NCBI GenBank assembly: GCA_011763485.2
Contig: JAANSK020270714.1
Span: 1-21,245 of the forward strand
Source: Isoetes engelmannii
Taxonomy: Eukaryota > Streptophyta > Lycopodiopsida > Isoetales > Isoetaceae
DNA: 21,245 bases
Reading direction: 5' to 3'
Each line of letters opens with the position of its first letter. The first letter of the stretch is position 1. Position numbers and translations under genes: made by a program. Shown piece after piece: positions 1 through 9,974 of this stretch. The notes under the pieces are model-generated. The model worked only from the letters and a program-made list of their open reading frames with translations, was not told the origin of the DNA and ran no database searches.

Positions 1-270
1 TACCAACCAGGTAAAGATAATGTAATTGCGGATGCATTATCTAGAAGATCCTATTGTGCCACAATTAGCAGTGCCTCATGGCAATTAGATTCGAATTTGA
101 CTCAACAAATTCAGAATGATCTGTACTATAAAAACATCTTAGATGCAATGGAGCAAAGAACTTGTAAAGATCCTTATAAACTGGAGAATAGGTATTTATT
201 CTTTCAGGTATTATTAGCAAATTATACCGTTGACCATAAGAGTCAAAATAAGGATTACGTTAGAAGTTAA
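1..270 (+). mobile_element. Ty3/gypsy pol remnant (end of RNase H into the connection region)
   Basis: The first bases translate as YQPGKDNVIADALSRR, the signature at the C-terminal end of the Ty3/gypsy RNase H domain. About 70 residues of the same frame follow and look like the linker ahead of the integrase zinc finger. No integrase can be recognised downstream. The element is cut by the window edge on the left and is broken on the right, so only a fossil fragment remains. Its LTRs and age cannot be judged from this window. The family call is firm because the ADALSRR motif is typical of gypsy and absent from copia. Confidence 0.8.
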
Positions 271-1499
271 CATTCCCAACGAGTGGCATTCAATATACAA
301 TGGTTTCAATATGGCCATTGTAAAATAAGAAGCAAATACATTGGAAATGACAATTTTAGAAATATAGGAATTCAATAAAAAAGTAAAAAATAAAAAAAAT
401 ACATTATGCACTCTCAATGATTTGAACCTTGATCGTACCATTGGGTGTGACATACCTGATGGTCCACAGTAATGTTGCAATGAAGCATCCAACATGTAGA
501 AGAAAACACAATAAAATGGAGCGAAGAGTTTTCAAATGTCATTGATATTCTTCATGTAGCAATATTGTCCAGGAGAATCCATGGGGTATGTTGGTGTTTA
601 TTTTAGGTTAAAAGTGTACGATTGGTATTCTGGTTTGGATGGACAAAGGGATTTTCGATGGCATGGAGGCGCAGGTTCAGGCCGACCTGTCAAACAGCCC
701 TGGACTTTTGGAAGCTGTTATTTCGGTAGACCGGGACTGAATCCTATCCATCTTAATTATTGCCGATGGCGGCATCTGTTTGGTTTGGTTGCACAGGGGT
801 TGGTGGATTTGCCCTTGTAGGTCTGCCAAAGTGTGTTTGGTTGCGCTGCGCTGTTTGCTTGCGAAAATGGGCCGGTATGTCGATTGTAGGGTTGGATACT
901 GGAGCTGAAAAAAACTAGTTCTATTAGTGGAATTTTGATTACTGGGTCCTTGCAGCCCGTTGAATGAAAATCCTGGGTTGCATACTCATGTGAGTCCAGA
1001 GACTGATGTCAGTCTGGGGTGAAATTGTGGATATGTGGAATGTGGATGGGCTATCTGGGAGGTTGTCTGCTTTTGTTGGGCAGTTCTGTGAGGCTATAGA
1101 CATTATGAATTCCTGCCTTGATCTCTGATTGATGTACATGGATGCAGGTGTATGAAGTGCATCCTCGACTTAGGCAGTTATTATCCATTCTACTCTTAGC
1201 AGGGCGAGGGCCCTAATGCATAGAAACATAAGGAGGATTGATTGCTCTGTTGCACGGAGATAATACCTAAAGGATTATCGAAGGACTTTGAACTGTTGGT
1301 TTTGTTTGTTATTGTGATTGTTTTTGTGGTATGACATGAGCTATGACAGTGAATAGATATTTTGTTATTTTGAATGTGGCGTTAATGCCCTAGTGAATAA
1401 CATGTTTAGAACGAAAATGGAATTAAGTTGTAGGTCTCGTGCACTTGCTGTGTGCATTTGCAACCCATTTGCAGGCAATAAAATGGAGCTCTACATAAT
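271..1499. other. No supported gene; unassigned, probably old repeat sequence
   Basis: This stretch has only short open frames (for example 581-820 on the plus strand), none with a recognisable domain. The part from about 580 to 1480 is less AT-rich than its surroundings and contains AATAAA near 1469-1474, so it could be a decayed transcript-like or transposon sequence. I see no splice-consistent coding series. The first 300 bases are AT-rich and may be the decayed continuation of the gypsy fragment. Confidence 0.4.
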
Positions 1500-1585
1500 T
1501 GAGTGAAGGCAACAGGTACGATTTGAAGCTTAAAGCTTGTTGGCATGACCTGGGTTCGATTCTCAGGAAGCTTACATAAAGTTAT
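1500..1585 (+). repeat. tRNA-like segment with canonical T-arm/B-box, possible SINE fragment
   Basis: Positions 1550-1566 form a textbook tRNA T-arm: stem CTGGG/CTCAG (one G-T pair) around the loop TTCGATT. The overlapping GGTTCGATTC matches the Pol III B-box. About 50 bases upstream could hold a degenerate A-box region, but no full cloverleaf closes. This pattern is usual in tRNA-derived SINEs. The adjacent copia LTR starts at 1586, about 20 bases past the arm, so the retrotransposon may have landed in this repeat. A chance match remains possible. Confidence 0.35.
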
Positions 1586-2374
1586 TGATAAGATTAGTTG
1601 AACCTTTGATCAACAAACACACGTAACTTTGTCCTTTCAATCAAACAATAAACTTAACTTTGTTCAACAATGTTTTAAATCAACAATGATGATTCAGTTT
1701 CAAACCTTCGGTATCAATTTAAAATAAATCTCATAATACACGAGTATTGTAGCAGATAAAGGTAATTGCTTGAATCAACTATACACTCGAGAACCCAGGC
1801 ATTCACCTATCGGTGAACCCGACTTCAGTCCTCTTATTTTTTAATCTGTATATTTCTCATTTTCACTGCACTATATACCCAGTTTTTTTCGATGGTTTTG
1901 GGATATTCATAGCTGGACAGCCGAAGAATAGAACTTGCTTAAAATGTCTCCTTCACCATCTGCTTGTAGTCACATATATATCCCACAGCTCGATAAGATT
2001 AATTGCAACCTGAACCATTGAGTATGATTTAATTTTTACTTGCATAAGTCACACACCTAGGTTTTGGATATGTCATGTTTGAGCCACTAACATATCTAGT
2101 ACTTGTATATGGGCGGTCTTGCTTAGGGGGGTCATTTCCTCCTCTAGGTTTCTAGTCCCATAGTACAATACATAATTGATGTATTCTGATTTTATTCTTG
2201 AATATATAGATTTTCGTCCTTCTAAAAAAAAAATCTATGCAACATGATTTTGCCATTAAGACATAACTCATAAGCCATAGATTGTTCATGCCACCATGTC
2301 TTTGTTCCATGCACATAATTCAAGCCAAATAACTTGTTGTGGTCTAAGAATTATCATATGACAATGTCTCAACA
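1586..2374 (-). repeat. Full-length (3') LTR of the copia element
   Basis: Read on the minus strand, this 789-base repeat begins TGTTGAGACA directly after a purine tract and ends CTTATCA, giving the usual TG...CA ends. Its last 64 bases are the same as the stub beside the primer-binding site at 6490-6553 apart from one base, and this match fixes the LTR end. Confidence 0.85.
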
Positions 2375-2983
2375 CCCTTCCTTCATGTGATAATTCATAT
2401 CTCTTAGTCTGCTATATCTGATCTCTGTCAAAGGTTTTGTGAGTATGTCTACAAGCTGCTCATCTGTGTGCACATGTCTTACCTCAATTCTGTTTTTCCT
2501 GACCATATCATTGATGAAGTGCATTTCCAATTCGATGTGTTTGGTCCTTTCATGCATGACAGGGTTTTTAGTCATAGCAATGCAACTGGTGCTGTCCATT
2601 TTCTTAGCTGCTAAAGTAGTTACTGCGTATGCTGCTTCTGCAGAAGATAATGCTATTGAACTTTGTTTTTTGCATTTCCAAGAGATTGGTCCACCACCTA
2701 ATATCATTGTGAATCCAAATGTGGATTTCCTTTCATCAAGATCTCCTCCCCAATCTGAGTCACAGAATGCTTCAAGATCCAAATTATCACTGTTGAACAC
2801 TATTCCATAGTTAATTGTCCCTTTTAGATATCTAAGCACTCTTTTTGCATTTTGCCAATGAATTTGCCCTGGGTTATTGTAGTACCTGCTTAGAATATTG
2901 ACTGCATAAAATATATCAGGTCTACTGTTGTTTGCTAAGTATAGTAGGCAACCAATTAGCTCTAGATAGGGAATGTTTTCCAT
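2369..2983 (-). pseudogene. Copia RNase H domain and preceding pol tail (fossil)
   Basis: The minus-strand translation carries the copia C-terminal signatures in order: YLANNSRPDI, VLRYLKGT, the RNase H start CDSDWGGD, SWKCKKQSSIALSSAEAAY, and the terminal ERTKHIEL plus DILTKPL. These cover the end of the reverse transcriptase thumb/connection and the whole RNase H. It runs to within a few bases of the polypurine tract and belongs to the broken element spanning 1586-6553. Confidence 0.9.
2375..2384 (-). promoter_or_regulatory. Polypurine tract of the copia element
   Basis: On the minus strand GAAGGAAGGG lies immediately before the TGTTGAGA start of the 3' LTR, where plus-strand DNA priming occurs in LTR retrotransposons. 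Confidence 0.75.
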
Positions 2984-3098
2984 TTCAGCTCACGCTTCTT
3001 CTGATTGAGGACACATTTTGCTAAGCAACTTGTTGCTAGTGACCATTGAGCCTTGACAAGTTTGCAGTCATCCATCTTGAATCTTCTTAACACTCCTT

Positions 3099-3580
3099 CT
3101 ATGTTTTGACTTTGTGATAGAGACATAATTTTCTTCTGTCCCTGTATAATTCTATTCCTAAAAACCTTTTAAGTTCTCCTAGATAAGTCATTTTGAATCT
3201 CTCTTTCAAAATACTTTTGCATTTTTGTAAAATCTCCTTGTTGCTACTGACCATGATGTTATCATCTATATAAAGAGCAATGTAATAGAATTCTGACCCT
3301 TCCTTGAACATATACATATTCCCATCCTCATTTAATTTGACAAAGCCCTACTCTTTAAGATAATTGTTCGTACAGATGTACCACTGGCTGGGAGGTTGTT
3401 TTATAAACTACCCTTTTTAATTTCCATACTTCGTTTTTCCCTTCCTCAAAGCCAGGAGGTTGTCTCATGAATATATCTTCTTCTAATTCAGCATTCAAGA
3501 AGGCAGAAGTTACATCCATGTGATGTATTTCTAGGTCCTTGGCATTTGCCATAGCTAGCAACATTCTAATAATGGACATT
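3099..3580 (-). pseudogene. Copia reverse transcriptase fragment (fossil)
   Basis: Minus-strand pieces match the copia reverse transcriptase. One has the early fingers/palm region (HHMDVTSAFLNAELEEDIFM and RQPPGFE). The other has the catalytic palm motif YIDDNIMV followed by MTYLGELKRFLGIEL. The polymerase is broken, and it sits in the expected place between integrase and RNase H. Confidence 0.9.
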
Positions 3581-3755
3581 TTTACAATAGGAGAAAATGT
3601 GTCTTCATAGTCAATGCCTTTCTTCTATTTGAACCCTTGGGCAAACAACCTTGCCTTATGTTTGATAAAACCCTGTTCAACACCTTGTTTGACCTTGAAG
3701 ATCCATTTGCATCCAACTACATTTTTACCTTTTGGCAGATCTACTACATCAATGT

Positions 3756-5070
3756 TCATGTTCTTTTGAATGCATTGAGTTCTTCATTCATAGTTTCTTG
3801 CCACTTATTACTATCTACATCACTGCAAGCCTGCTCAAATGATTTGGGCACTTCATGATCTAGTAGAGGCAATATTTCTATTAAGTTCAATTCTGGATGC
3901 TCTTGTCTTAGTCTTCTACTTCTCCCTTGTGCATCCCTACCAAATAATTCAGTACTGACCTTTGTTTCTTGATGCATAATTTGACCATTGGTTTTTCTTC
4001 CATGTCTTGACTCCTTCCTTGCCTCTTGGACTCCAACTTCTTGTGCTGCTGCACCAATATTGTTTGGAGGCTCATGACTCATGAGTGTCTGGAGCATGTG
4101 GATCCTGCAAAACATTGTCATCATCATCATCATCAGTTAATATTTCTTCATTGATACTGTTGCCATGTGATAGACTTATGTCTTCACTGATTGGCACATT
4201 GTCAACCTTTTCAATTATCATTTTCTCGCATATTTTGTGGTCAACTTTCTTTTCCTTATAACATTGACTTTCATCAAAGGTCACATGACAACCACTTTCC
4301 CTCTTTTCTGGATCAAAAAGTCTGTATGTTTTTAAGGACTCATCATACCCAACTAGATATGCTACTGTAGCTCGATCATCAAGTTTCAGTTTTTTTTCTT
4401 CTGGCTCATGAACAAAACTTAGACATCCATATACCTTGAGATCATCATAGTTAGGCTGAATGTCAGACATAGTTTTTCTGATGTGGCCACATTAATGCTT
4501 GTAGATGGCAGCATATTATGCACTTCGACGACAGTTTTCGCAACTTCTTCCTACAAGAAGTTAGGACAGAGTGCTTAAGCATAGCCCTAACGACCTTTAA
4601 TATTGTCCTATTCTTTCTTTCAGCCATGCCATTTTGTTCAGGAGATAACTACATGTTAGTTGCCTCTTAATTCCCTTTCATTTGCAATATTTGTTAAATT
4701 CAGAGGACAAGTATTCTCCTCCTCTGTCTGAACGAACTTTTTTTTATCATCCTTCCAGTTTCAAGTTCTACCTCAGTAGCATAAGCCTTGAAGCTTCAAA
4801 TACTTCATCTTTTGTTTTTAGACAAACAACTTTGGTCTTTCTACTATAGTCATCAATGAATGTGACAAAAAATTTCTTTCCTGTTATACTTCAGTCAAGA
4901 GTCCCTTTGGCTCTTTTGTGAGATTTCCTCAAAGGCAGTCTGGCATGTTTCCCAACCATACATCCATAACAGATTTATGTCTTCTCACTTTGCTCACTGG
5001 ATTTTATTAACCCTTGTTTGATCATGCTTTTCACATTTTTGTTACTGGTATGACACAACCTTTCATGCCA
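3756..5070 (-). pseudogene. Copia integrase and linker region (fossil)
   Basis: Minus-strand reading from about 5070 to 4480 has the integrase core in decayed form. At 4470-4072 lies the copia integrase C-terminal region, with LKVYGCLSFVHEP, YLVGYDESLKTYRLFDPEK and VTFDES. This is followed by an acidic stretch and the linker into the reverse transcriptase (3756-4133, ending WQETMNEELNAFKRT). Order and content are those of plant copia pol. Broken. Confidence 0.85.
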
Positions 5071-5076
5071 CATATT

Positions 5077-5463
5077 TCAATTTGGGGTTAAGACAACATC
5101 AATGATGAGCAAGAAAATACTTTTGTCTAGTCCAAACAGATTGTCAATTCTTTTGCCCAAGAATTTGAATTCATTATTCATTAAAATTTTACAACGAAAA
5201 CTGTTAAACAGAACAGTATATCCCATGTCAACTAGCTGACTTATTGAGATAAGATTTTTGATTAATGAAGGTACACACAACACTTCTTGTAACATTGCTG
5301 ATTTGCCTTGAAGGTCAAATAGCTCTAGAACACTCGAACATTTTACTTTCTGAAGATCTCCATTCCCAAGCTTCACATAGCTTGTCTTTCCTTCATTTTC
5401 TTCCTTCAGGAGATTTGAGCATCCTATTAATGTTTTCTTTGCTCCACTATCTAATATCATCAT
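5077..5463 (-). pseudogene. Copia aspartic protease and integrase zinc-finger lead-in (fossil)
   Basis: The frame opens with MILDSGAKKTLIG, which contains the D-S-G-A active-site motif of the retrotransposon aspartic protease. It continues through VLCVPSLIKNLISISQLVDMGY, split here as LCVPSLIKNL and ISISQLVDMGY, the conserved stretch between protease and integrase in copia Pol. Part of the broken element 1586-6553. Confidence 0.88.
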
Positions 5464-5559
5464 GTCAGCTCATAATTAGTTACACTATTAGTAGAAACAG
5501 ATAAAATAGATTTTTTCTTTACCTCAGCATCTGCGTCTTCTTCACTTACACCTTCTTCA

Positions 5560-6470
5560 CTTTCTTGTGTCAGATTTACCGAAGTATTCTCCTTTCAGGT
5601 CCCTTATATCCCGGGTTTCCCTTGCTGGCTTTCCCTCTTCCCCTCTTGTTGGTAGAACATTTGTTGGCAAAGGGGCCCTTCCCTCCACAATTATAACATT
5701 CAACTTTCTTCAATTTAGGACAATCATATTGAAGATGTCCATATGCTTTGCAATGAAAACATGGACCAACTTGTCCCCTTTCTTTGGTTTCATTTGTATT
5801 TCTGCTCTTAAATTTTCCTTTTCCTGTGTACAAAACCTCAACATTCTCCTCATAATCATAAAATAATACATTGGTTTGCTCATACTCGATTATGATCATC
5901 TCCTCTGCAGTTTCTCTATTTTTTTATACATTTCTGACCAGAGTAGCTAGTTGCTTGTTTCCTTCAACCGCCCTAGCCACATGGAGCAACTTCTGTTGCT
6001 CTGTTAGCATCACACATGCACCTTCAAGATCTGCTACTATATTATCAAATTTAGAAAAGAACTTTGTAAGATCATCATCTTCCTTTAACCTCAACTTTCT
6101 AAGTTCTTTATCTTAAATGCCAATTTGAGAGGATGATTTTTCCTCAAAGTGCTTGAGCAAAAATCTCCAAATTTTGCCTGGTGTCTTTCCTCTGACTTTG
6201 AGTAAAATGGATGCGCCTACCGTGCTGGTTAGTATGGCCACATCCCTTACTGGACTGCTTACTGCAACAGTTTTAGATGTTTCAGATGAGCTTCTCTCCC
6301 TTCTGTTTGCACTTACAATGGTTGACACACCAGTTTCGTCCACAAGACTCCACAGATTCTCGTTTTCAAAGACATTCTTCATTTGTTCCTTCCATATCTG
6401 AAATCCAGGGCCACCTTCATATACTTTGATTCCACTTAGCAAGGATGCACTGAACCTGCTAGATGTTGTG
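5560..6470 (-). pseudogene. Copia gag with zinc knuckles (fossil)
   Basis: Near the primer-binding site the translation gives FQIWKEQMKNVFENENLW and the serine-rich region beyond it, which fits the N-terminal Gag of plant copia (the usual W...M...L pattern). Toward 5576-5899 lies a basic stretch and a nucleocapsid zinc-knuckle region (CFHCKAYGHLQYDC, then a second cysteine-rich unit CYNCGG). Part of the broken element 1586-6553. Confidence 0.85.
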
Positions 6471-6475
6471 AACCT

Positions 6476-6488
6476 GGCTCTGATACCA
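6476..6488 (-). promoter_or_regulatory. Primer-binding site for initiator tRNA-Met
   Basis: On the minus strand TGGTATCAGAGCC lies one base after the CA end of the LTR. It is complementary to the 3' end of plant initiator tRNA-Met and is the standard reverse-transcription primer site of plant copia elements. Confidence 0.93.
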
Positions 6489-6489
6489 C

Positions 6490-6553
6490 TGATAAGATTA
6501 GTTGAACCTTTGATCAACAAACACACTTAACTTTGTCCTTTCAATCAAACAAT
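6490..6553 (-). repeat. Truncated 5' LTR stub of the copia element
   Basis: These 64 bases match 1586-1649 with one difference. The similarity stops sharply at 6553/6554, where LINE sequence starts. The remaining 725 or so bases of this LTR are not found after the LINE tail at 7957, so the junction is not a simple insertion. Confidence 0.9.
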
Positions 6554-7956
6554 TATGAGGGGATGATGAGGGGGCTGTGGTGAAGGTGGCATGGTGGAAG
6601 TGTCTCCGCCCCCGGGAGGACGGCGGTCTGGCCATTTTGGACTTGGCATTGCACAGCAAGGTGTTGGTCTCTAAGTTTGTGTGAAGTATTTTGCAGGAAG
6701 GCGCATCCTCACCTGGCGCGGCACTGCTGCTGCAGTCCCTTCGCCATTGTGTGGCATTTGGGAAGCCTACTGTGCATGTGGAGTTGCCATGGGCTTTGTT
6801 TTATGGGCTTAAGCCTTTCCCGCATGCCTCTCCCTTTCTCACCGGGCTGTTGCGGGCATGGGAGCACGTGCGGGTGCTTTTCCAGCTGGACCCTGCCGTG
6901 GTGTATCATCACTCTTCACCTTTCTTGTGGGTTCCTTTGCCTCCGACAAGTTGCCTCTGGTTGCCACCACGCATGCCCGGACGCAGGCCCGGTGGAGGTG
7001 GGCAGGGGTACTCACTCTAGAGGACTGGTATTGGGCTGGCCAGGTTGCCCATGGGAGTTTTTCCGAGCGCGTTTTGGCTTGAGAGCTGGAGACAGGGCTC
7101 TTTGGGAGCAGGTGGCCCGGTGTATTCCGCTGCACCTACCTGTACTGCTCCAGGGTGATGTGGTGGTGCGGCCTTGGAGGGTCCATCCTGATGTTGATGC
7201 TGCGTGTTTTGTGCGGTCTGTCTACCGTACGCTAGTCATCCATGACGCCTTGCCTCCATCCGGCAAGTGGTCTCTGCAGCTCCCGATGGCGCTCTGTTTG
7301 GGTTTGGACGTGGAGTACCCTTTCCCCCCCCCCCCAAAGGTCAGGGTGCTCCTATGGCAGGTGGTGCACCGTTGTATCCGGGTTAATGCCCGGGTGAGCA
7401 GGTTCAGACCTGGTGTGAGTCCTCTGTGCCGTTGTTGCAGGCTGCATCCGAAGAGAATGGAGCATTGTTAGATCCTTTGCCCTCATTTGCAGGCGGCCTG
7501 GGATTGGGTTCGGGCTCGGCTCCAGATTCGGCTGACTAGTCAGCAGTTGCTCTTGCATGTGTATCCAGGGGCGTGGCCTCTTCTGAGGAAGCAGGCCTTG
7601 CACTTATGTGTAGCTTGGCTATTGTGGCTGATTTGGAAACGACGACGGCTGTGGATTTTTCAGGGGGTCCAGCAGCCTACGTCCTCTTTGATCCCCCGTT
7701 TGAGGCATAAATTGTTTCAGAGTTTCCAGGTGTTTCCAGGTGTTTCCAGGATTGGCGGAGCAGAAGTTCGCCATTTGGCGGGACTTCCTGGGGATAGTAG
7801 ATGCTGATGGTCACTTTGTTCGGCTGTAGTTGAGAGGATAATGGAGTGGTGGGGTATCGTTGCCTCTTCGAGGCAGCTTTTCTTGCTCCTCACTCGTCTT
7901 GTATTATTTATATTCTTTTAATGCAATGAGGAAAGTTCTTCAAAAAAAAAAAAAAA
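6554..7956 (+). mobile_element. L1-like LINE, 5'-truncated, with zf-RVT end and poly(A) tail
   Basis: The plus-strand translation begins WWKCLRPREDGGLAILDLAL, the block just after the reverse transcriptase thumb in plant L1/RTE-like non-LTR elements (LPKxxGGLGIxDL). After about 600 bases of decayed connector comes PPPKVRVLLWQVVHRCIRVN, then SPLCRCC and PKRMEHC, the zinc-binding reverse-transcriptase C-terminal domain (zf-RVT), and WLLWLIWKRR. The end is the tail TTAATGCAATGAGG followed by 15 A residues at 7942-7956. Frames shift several times and stops interrupt them, for example inside SKFV and after MEHC, so it is inactive. It is notably GC-rich compared with its flanks. No target duplication was found on comparing 6540-6553 with 7957-7975. 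Confidence 0.85.
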
Positions 7957-7957
7957 G

Positions 7958-8600
7958 CACTACAAACACAACAACAGAAAAATAAGGAGAGTAAAACAAA
8001 GCCATCTAGTTGACGACAAGCGATCTAAGACAAAAGACCTACGAAATTATGTAAAAGGAATCATGAAAAAGTATGAGCACAACGACCCCAAAAAAAAGCA
8101 CAACATGTTGTTTCTTGGTGTTGTTTCTGCAGAAAAACTACAACAAAAAAAAGATGCGTAGTTTCTATCCAGAAGCTACATGTGCTTTTCAGGTGTAGTT
8201 CTCACATATAGAAAATCGATGTGGTTTCAAGACGTAGTTTTTTTCCTATTTTTTTGAAAACAACGTGTGTTCTTTTTCTTTTTTTTTTTTTTCTTTTTTT
8301 TTCCAGACATAGTTTTTTCCATATATGTTTCCATTTTCTCCACATGTAGTTTTTACGTTTCATATGCTTTCCTATGTTGTAGAATTTTTTTTTCCTACAT
8401 GTGGTCTTAGGTGTTGTTTCCGACAATGCCACACCAAAAAGATACATGTACTTTTTAGAAAAATATGATGTTTTCATGTGTGGTTCCTAACTGTTGTTTG
8501 TGCCTAAACACCACACCAAAACATATAGATTTCTTCAAACTTGCTATAAAACACCACACATGGTCTTAGTCATAATTCCTTTTTTTTTTTTTTCTATTTA
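7958..8600 (+). mobile_element. Possible CACTA-type transposon end with AT-rich subterminal repeats
   Basis: The sequence starts CACTACAAACACAACAAC right after the LINE tail. CACTACAA is the usual start of plant CACTA (En/Spm) terminal repeats. The next 600 bases hold many degenerate copies, in both orientations, of a TGTAGTTTT / ACACCACA-type motif (for example near 8115, 8160, 8195, 8235, 8310, 8345, 8400, 8480 and 8515), as in CACTA subterminal regions. No matching TTGTAGTG end was found downstream, so this would be one end only. It could also be a chance match next to T-rich sequence. Confidence 0.33.
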
Positions 8601-9528
8601 TACATTTCAATAAAAGCCAATTATTTTTAATAGGATAGATATTAGGAAGAACAATATTGCAAAAGTAAAGCCATAGACAACTTTCAAGTTTGAAAATGAA
8701 AGAATTGCACTAAGTCTTGGCATTTGAGTGCCCTTTCATACAAGTATCATTTATACATTCAAAATTAGTTATGAGCTTTTGGAAGAGAAAAAACAAAGTT
8801 ATAGTGAATTTGCTTAACATATTGGCATCTCTTGTGTATTCAATCAATCTTGCAATTCTTGGCTTCTACTATCTAGTCTCTGGAGATGGAAAAAGGGGTG
8901 TGATGTATGCTTCATCGGATCTGCATGTCGTTGTTGCAAGCTCCACTACCAGAAGCAGGTTGTCAAAACCCATATCCTCCAGTTTCAGCTACATTTAAAG
9001 CACAGGAAAATGCAAAATTAGCCAAAATCTATAGCAGGAGCTCTGTTTGGGCCTTACCTAGTAGGCTTTGAAAAGTAGAGTAAGTATTACCAATTTAGAA
9101 AACAAACAGGGCTTCAAGGTCAAGGCTTAGCTTCAAAATCAAAGGGGCCACCAGTTAAAAAACAGAAAAAAACCCCTGCTTAGGATTTGGGTCACGAAAT
9201 TCCCTGCTCCAAATTTTCCTCTACAAAATCAGAGGGTTACGCTCTTTCCAAGCCTCTGACATCCGCCTGATCTATTTTCCTTTTTAGCATCTCATACAAG
9301 AAATCATAAAAAAGCTGTTAGAAATCAAAGCAAACTCAACCTACTCTCACAAAACTACTTGCAGAATGTGTTATCACATATAATCTGAAAATAAAAGATT
9401 ACCGGATTCCCTTCAAAGAATTGAATTCTTCCCCTGGTCTGCTATAACACCTCCTTACCTGCCAATTCCATAGCAGAAGACTAGCACGGCAACAGGTGAG
9501 CAAATAGGATCCGCTTCTAGAAATGTTC
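8601..9528. other. Unassigned; one weak membrane-protein-like frame and a Tourist-like inverted repeat
   Basis: A 93-codon plus-strand frame at 8717-8998 has a hydrophobic segment (NLLNILASLVYSINLAILGF) that would span a membrane, but no family is recognisable and no promoter or splice signals support it. At 9039-9049 and 9103-9113 there is a short inverted repeat, AGCTCTGTTTG against CAAACAGGGCT, one mismatch apart. It recalls the GGGCCTGTTTG ends of Tourist/PIF MITEs, leaving a 75-base fragment. The rest shows nothing recognisable. Confidence 0.3.
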
Positions 9529-9600
9529 TCCATTGTAGTCTAGTTGGTCAGGATACTCGGCTCTCACCCGAGAGACCCGGGTTCAAGCCCCAGCAATGGA
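9529..9600 (+). tRNA. tRNA-Glu(CTC) or tRNA-Glu-derived head of a SINE
   Basis: The 72 bases fold as a tRNA. The acceptor stem is TCCATTG/CAATGGA with seven perfect pairs, the anticodon stem is CTCGG/CCGAG around the loop CTCTCAC (anticodon CTC, glutamate), and the T-loop is TTCAAGC. It closely resembles plant tRNA-Glu. Compared with the remembered plant consensus, the acceptor pair G-C is A-T here, a compensated change, whereas the T-stem has one C-A mismatch. No run of four T lies within 50 bases downstream; the first is at 9654. That argues against a normal Pol III gene and for the head of the retroposon described next. Confidence 0.7.
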
Positions 9601-9618
9601 ATTCAATTCCTCAGATCT

Positions 9619-9974
9619 TGATATTTCTGTTGTTTGTTTGTAACATGTGGTCCTTTTCTCTCTAATAAAGAGAGGTCCACTTTCTCTCTAGTGTATAAAG
9701 AGAGTTTATTTCGAGAGAGGTCCACTTTCTCTCTAGTGTATAAAGAGAGTTTATTTCGAGGTGCTCTTATTATAGAGTCCCTCTTCCTGCTTTTTGTGAT
9801 ATTTCTCTTGTTTGTTTGTAACATGTGGTCCTTTTCTCTCTAATAAAGAGAGGTCCACTTTCTCTCTAGTGTATAAAGAGAGTTTATTTCGAGAGAGGTC
9901 CACTTTCTCTCTAGTGTATAAAGAGAGTTTATTTCGAGGTGCTCTTATTATAGAGTCCCTCTTCCTGCTTTTTG
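9619..9974 (+). repeat. Two tandem 178-bp units, each holding a 45-bp tandem duplication
   Basis: Unit 1 is 9619-9796 and unit 2 is 9797-9974. They are nearly identical, with one difference seen near the start. Inside each, a 45-base subunit beginning GAGAGGTCCACTTTCTCTCT is repeated exactly: 9670-9714 and 9715-9759, then 9848-9892 and 9893-9937. The subunits carry small hairpins such as CTCTCTAGTGTATAAAGAGAG. The near identity suggests a recent duplication. Confidence 0.93.

Larger units (their letters stand above)
1586..6553 (-). mobile_element. Ty1/copia retrotransposon, broken, 5' LTR truncated
   Basis: The element reads right to left: LTR stub, primer-binding site, gag with zinc knuckles, protease, integrase, reverse transcriptase, RNase H, polypurine tract and full LTR. 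Integrase before reverse transcriptase is the copia order. The two LTR copies share 63 of 64 alignable bases, which suggests a fairly recent insertion, although 64 bases is too little for a date. The coding region is broken in many places (roughly ten or more), so it is a fossil. The left LTR is flanked by gttat at 1581-1585. No target duplication can be confirmed because the other end is lost at the LINE junction at 6553/6554. Confidence 0.92.

Noticed and set aside
2439-2810. 123-codon plus-strand frame
   Set aside because: It is antisense to the copia RNase H, whose motifs are clear on the minus strand.
6677-7471. 264-codon plus-strand frame as a gene
   Set aside because: It is a frame through the GC-rich LINE. 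The recognisable reverse-transcriptase-associated blocks lie partly in it and partly in the neighbouring frame, so it is not an independent gene.
8202-8477. Lysine-rich 91-codon minus-strand frame
   Set aside because: It is the translation of T-rich low-complexity DNA, with no domain and biased composition.
9619-9974. CRISPR-like spaced repeats
   Set aside because: The repeats are contiguous tandem units without unique spacers, and the sequence is a plant nuclear genome.
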